From assembly GCA_029449245.1 (NCBI GenBank), contig JANATF010000025.1, forward strand, positions 1-64,000: 64,000 nucleotides of DNA, written 5' to 3'. The position numbers were made by a program, and so were the translations under genes. The stretch's first letter is position 1; each line of letters opens with the position of its first letter. The DNA comes from Mortierella alpina (taxonomy: Eukaryota > Mortierellomycota > Mortierellomycetes > Mortierellales > Mortierellaceae). Below the pieces are notes generated by a model. That model had not been told where the DNA came from. It did no database searches and worked only from the letters and a program-made list of their open reading frames with translations. Shown one piece after another: positions 60,689-64,000 of the stretch.

Positions 60689-61429
60689 CCGACCATAGGC
60701 CAGAAGAAAAAACTCTTTCCTTCGTACCATGACAATACAAGCTACTCAGGACCCCCCAGCCCTCTCCCACATCCCCCTCCCAGCGCCCGCTCGACCCCCC
60801 ACCTCAGCTCCACCCTCCCACGGGGATCCACGAGCATTTCATATGCTCAAGCCGTCTCTGCTGTCGCACGCGGGCCAGCTCGCTCTTCCGCCCCGCAGCG
60901 TAATCACCATCACCGAGAACTGTTTGCTGATGAAGAATTCGGAAGGTATGCGTCCCACGACCCCCTTCCACAAGCCCTCAGCCCGGATGCTTTCCTTTAC
61001 ACCGGTCTTCCGAAACATACCAATCCAACTTGGTTTGGCCAAGTGTGCAGCATGATGGGGTACAAAGTACTGGGGTGCATCCCCACCCCTATGGAACCTG
61101 GGCAAAAGACCAGTTCCTTTGAGGTTGTGTATGGAATCGCCCGTGATGATGACGGCGATATTCTTGATGTTGAAGCCCATTTTGACGCCATCATGGCTAC
61201 CCCAGTTGTCTTTCAGGGTAAACAATACCACCCTCAAACCCCTGTCCCTGAACACATTCAGATTTCGCGGGTGTATTTGCGTGGTCTTCAGCTTCGATCC
61301 ACTGTGGAGAGAGACCCTCATATTCGTGACGGACTTTTGGAACTTTTCAGCTCTTTCGCAAGTGTACTAGCTAAAGCAAGTGGAGGTTCTGGGGCTGGGG
61401 TCATGGGAGCTTGGGTGAGAATCGTCTGA
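60689..61429 (+). CDS. Unidentified open frame, probably a truncated gene
   Basis: One frame is open from the stop at the edge of the inverted repeat (60686-60688) to 61429. It begins with a Pro/Ser-rich stretch, continues through SYAQAVSAVARG, LSPDAFLYTGLP and TNPTWFGQVCSMMGYKVLGCIP, and ends in a hydrophilic region. It has no ATG before about 61043 in this frame. Part of the end (after about 61361) may belong to the Gypsy-F LTR. The globular middle looks like real protein, possibly a gag or ORF1 relative, but I do not recognise the family. Confidence 0.4.
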   Translation, partial: PTIGQKKKLFPSYHDNTSYSGPPSPLPHPPPSARSTPHLSSTLPRGSTSISYAQAVSAVARGPARSSAPQRNHHHRELFADEEFGRYASHDPLPQALSPDAFLYTGLPKHTNPTWFGQVCSMMGYKVLGCIPTPMEPGQKTSSFEVVYGIARDDDGDILDVEAHFDAIMATPVVFQGKQYHPQTPVPEHIQISRVYLRGLQLRSTVERDPHIRDGLLELFSSFASVLAKASGGSGAGVMGAWVRIV

Positions 61430-64000
61430 TCTTATTACAGAGGGGCAACCATCTATTTATCTATCTTTGTGTGAGACCAAGCATGGTCGCGTTCCAGTCT
61501 CTTACGGCTTGGCGTTATCCTTGCTCTGGTCCCTTACGATGGTCCCTTACGATGCACCCTCAACTCCTGAAACACCTTCCCATGTTAAAAAAAAGGATCG
61601 CGAAAAAAAATTACCGGCCATGATCGCACTTGTACTTGGTCAGTATCTGCTTGCAATGAGTTAAGCTGCTCTCTGGTTCCCAAGTCGACTGTTCCCTTGA
61701 GTATCCCTTCCACTTGATTAGGTATTCTTTTCGCCGGTTCCGGTGCGGGTGATCGAGTATCGTTTCTACGCCATACTCTTCCTCATTGTCAATGATCTCT
61801 GGAGGTGGTTGTGATGGTGCGCGGGGTCCGAGTGATTCTGGAGAAGGTTTGTGTTCTCGGAACCGATCGACGTGGAAGGTATCATGTATCTTCATGGACG
61901 GTGGTAGCTCGACCCGAAACGAGACCGGGGAGTGCTGCTCAATGATTGTATATGGACCGATGAATCTAGGTTGTAGCTTCCTTGTGGGTTGATTTCTCGT
62001 TGCTGCGACGGTGATATTATTAGTGTTGAGGAGCACTTGGTCTCCGACGGCGAAGTTGTGGTCTCGGCGGCGAGTATCCGCGTTCTGCGCCTGTCGTGTT
62101 TGAGCTCGCTGTATTTGGTCTTGTGCCAGAGACAGAGTGGCGCCTTGGGATTCGATGAACGCTTGCACGCTGGGATTTGAACTTGTTTGCGATTGGAGGA
62201 GGGACATCGGAACCCTGGGGTGAAAACCCATGTTCAAGAAGAAGGGCGAGTATCCAGTGGAGGCGTTGATCGAGTTGTTGTAGGCGAATTCGGCTGCAGT
62301 CAGCAATAAATCCCAGTTGGTCTGTTTTTGGTCGACGAAGGCACGTAGTATTTCTTCCAGGGTCTGGTTCGATCTCTCTGTCTGGCCGTCAGTCTGCGGG
62401 TGGAACGCTGTGGACATAGCGAGCTTTACATCGAGTAGGCGGTGAAGCTCCTTCCAAAACCGGCTGGTGAATTTGGTGTCGCGGTCGGACACGATGGTGG
62501 TGGGCATACCATGAAGTCGGAACACGTTGTCGAAAAATAGGCGGGCCACATCGGAAGCTGTATCTGTTGTTTTGCTTGGGGCAAAGTGGACCTGCTTTGA
62601 TAGCTTGTCTACAAAGACCGTTATGGCATCGTGGCCCTCGAGGTGTCTTGGGGAGCTGGACAATGAAGTCCATGGTCACTGTCTCCCATCGCTGAGCCGG
62701 TATCTCAAGGGACTGTAAAAGTCCGGCAGGCCGCTGGTGACTGGGCTTGTTGCGCTGACAACCTTCGCATGTCTCGACATATGTTTTGGTGTCTCGTACG
62801 ATCTGGGGCCAGTACACACTGCGTCGGAGCTGGTCGTATGTCTTCTGGAAGCCCAAGTGACCGGATATAGCAGAATCATGGGAATCGTGTAGAAGAGAGA
62901 GGCGGATATCAGCTTTTTGAGGTATGCATACTAGGGTCTGATTGTGGCGTATCACACAGAGGAGGCCTTTATGTAGCAAATAACGAGGTGGGCAACTTTC
63001 CTGAAGGCAGCTTCGATAGATAGGACCGATTTTGGGATCATCGGCGTAACTATCAATCAGGCGCTGCCTTAGGCCCGGGTCTAGCGTGATGTTTAACGAG
63101 TTGAGCGACAAAGGCGGGGGATCTTGATGGTCCGGTCGTCGCGACAAGGCGTCAGAGACGATGTTGTCGGCTCTTCGCTTGTATCTGAAATCGAAATCAT
63201 ACTCCTGCAGGAGCTCCATCCATCTCGCCTGTCGGCGCGTCAATTTGGGCTGTGTGGGGAAATGTCGGAGCATGGCATGGTCTGTGTACACGATGAAGTG
63301 GGAGCCGTCAAGGTAATATCGCCAAGTTTTCAGTGCGTGGACGACTGCTAGTAGCTCCTGCTCACGGGTCGAGTAGTTTTTCTCGGCCGAATTGAGCTTC
63401 CGAGAGGTGAAGGCAACTGGCCTGGACACGCCATTCGAGTCTGTCTGGAACAACACTGCGCCAATAGCAAATCCCGAGGCATCAGTCTCCACAGTGGATG
63501 GTAGATCGGGGTCGAAGATCCTGAGAACAGGCGCTTTGCTAATCGCGTCTTTGAGATCAGTAAACGCGCGTTCCGTGTCATCATCCCAGGAAAAATGGAC
63601 GCCTTCTCCTAGTAATGCTGTCAGAGGTAGAGCAATGGAAGCAAAATTTTCGATATACTGCTGATAAAATTGGGCCAGCCCAACAAACTGCTGGACCTCT
63701 TTTTGCTTGCTGGGTCGCGGCCACTCTGTGATTGCCTTCACGAGACCGGCATTGGTGTGGACGCCGTCTTTGGAAATTACGTGGCCCAGGAATTCTGTCT
63801 GTTCTTGCATAAACGAGCACTTGCTTAATTTCACGTAGAGGCCGTTGCTCCGGAGCAGGGATAGGACGCTACTTAAGTGGCGGAGATGGTCGGCCTTGGT
63901 CTTGGAGTATATCAGTAGGTCGTCAAGATATATGACGACCCATTTGCCAAGGACCGGGTTGAATACTTTGAGCATCATATTGGAGAACGAGTAGGGGGCG
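61362..64000 (-). mobile_element. Gypsy-F: Ty3/Gypsy element, 3' part, cut by window edge
   Basis: pol on the minus strand from 64000 to 61611, related to Gypsy-B and -C. The sequence CATGGGAAGG followed by TGTTTCAGG on the coding strand marks a probable polypurine tract and LTR start, so the 3' LTR would end at 61574 on the plus strand. Its other boundary is not certain. TGTACTAGC at 61362 is one candidate with the right TG end. The 5' LTR and gag lie beyond the window. Confidence 0.8.
61611..64000 (-). pseudogene. pol: Gypsy-F Pol, 5'-truncated by the window and frameshifted
   Basis: Two overlapping frames encode one protein. The upstream frame (64000-62640) covers RT from just before VIYLDDLLIYS (near 63930), RNase H with VETDASGFA and integrase HHCC (HDSAISGH...CEGC). 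The downstream frame (62640-61611) covers the integrase core (DAITVFVDKLS, then SDRDTKFTS) and the chromodomain (GVETILDH...WKGYS...TWEP). The change falls at a CCC run on the plus strand (62635-62637) and is explained by one inserted base. The two halves cannot be translated together, so this copy is defective unless the indel is an error. The other domains match Gypsy-B and Gypsy-C closely. Confidence 0.85.

Noticed and set aside
62389-62663. Two separate genes at the overlap of Gypsy-F frames
   Set aside because: Both frames align to one integrase with a single-base shift at 62635-62637. It is one broken pol.

Overview
The window starts at a chromosome end of a filamentous fungus. It opens with about 34 copies of a telomeric repeat of the form CCCTAAAAAA (G-strand TTTTTTAGGG, usually six A/T, sometimes seven or eight). 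Short spliceosomal introns, chromodomain Gypsy elements, a hAT transposase and a DUF6589-type protein point to a basidiomycete, probably an Agaricomycete. I cannot name the species. No rRNA or tRNA gene was seen, and only one convincing host-type gene.

Layout. (1) 1-352: telomere. (2) 353-22024: one LINE-type (non-LTR) retrotransposon lying directly against the telomere, expanded from about 5.2 kb to 21.7 kb by nested Gypsy/Ty3 elements. Gypsy-A (2829-8435, minus strand) and Gypsy-B (9712-20604, plus strand) both interrupt LINE ORF2, and Gypsy-C (10655-16265, minus strand) sits inside the gag of Gypsy-B. All three have perfect 5-bp target-site duplications and LTR pairs that look identical, and each host reading frame is open again on the far side of the insertion. 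(3) 22025-22055: a short telomere-like tract at the LINE 3' end. (4) 22056 to about 53950: a roughly 15-kb subtelomeric satellite built from 135-bp and 114-bp units. It is split by Gypsy-D (24333-30491), a hAT DNA transposon (32741-36922) and Gypsy-E (38155-44470). (5) 54301-56376: a four-exon serine beta-lactamase-like gene on the minus strand. (6) 57019-60687: a putative DNA transposon with 358-359-bp inverted repeats around a frameshifted DUF6589-type gene. (7) 60689-61361: an unidentified open frame. (8) about 61362-64000: part of another Gypsy element (Gypsy-F) that runs off the window and carries a pol frameshift.

How the parts relate. Gypsy-A, -B and -C all join gag to pol through the same -1 slippery heptamer GGGAAAC. 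Gypsy-B and -C share a tRNA-type primer-binding site, whereas Gypsy-A appears to be self-primed. Gypsy-D and -E are a separate lineage with one gag-pol frame, no frameshift, no recognisable tRNA primer site, and an array of short hairpins with covarying stems in the 3' UTR. The LINE is oriented with its 3' end towards the centromere and its 5' end against the telomere, and its 3' end carries C-strand telomeric sequence. That is the geometry expected if it was reverse-transcribed onto a chromosome end. The satellite beneath it was therefore probably the chromosome terminus before the LINE arrived.
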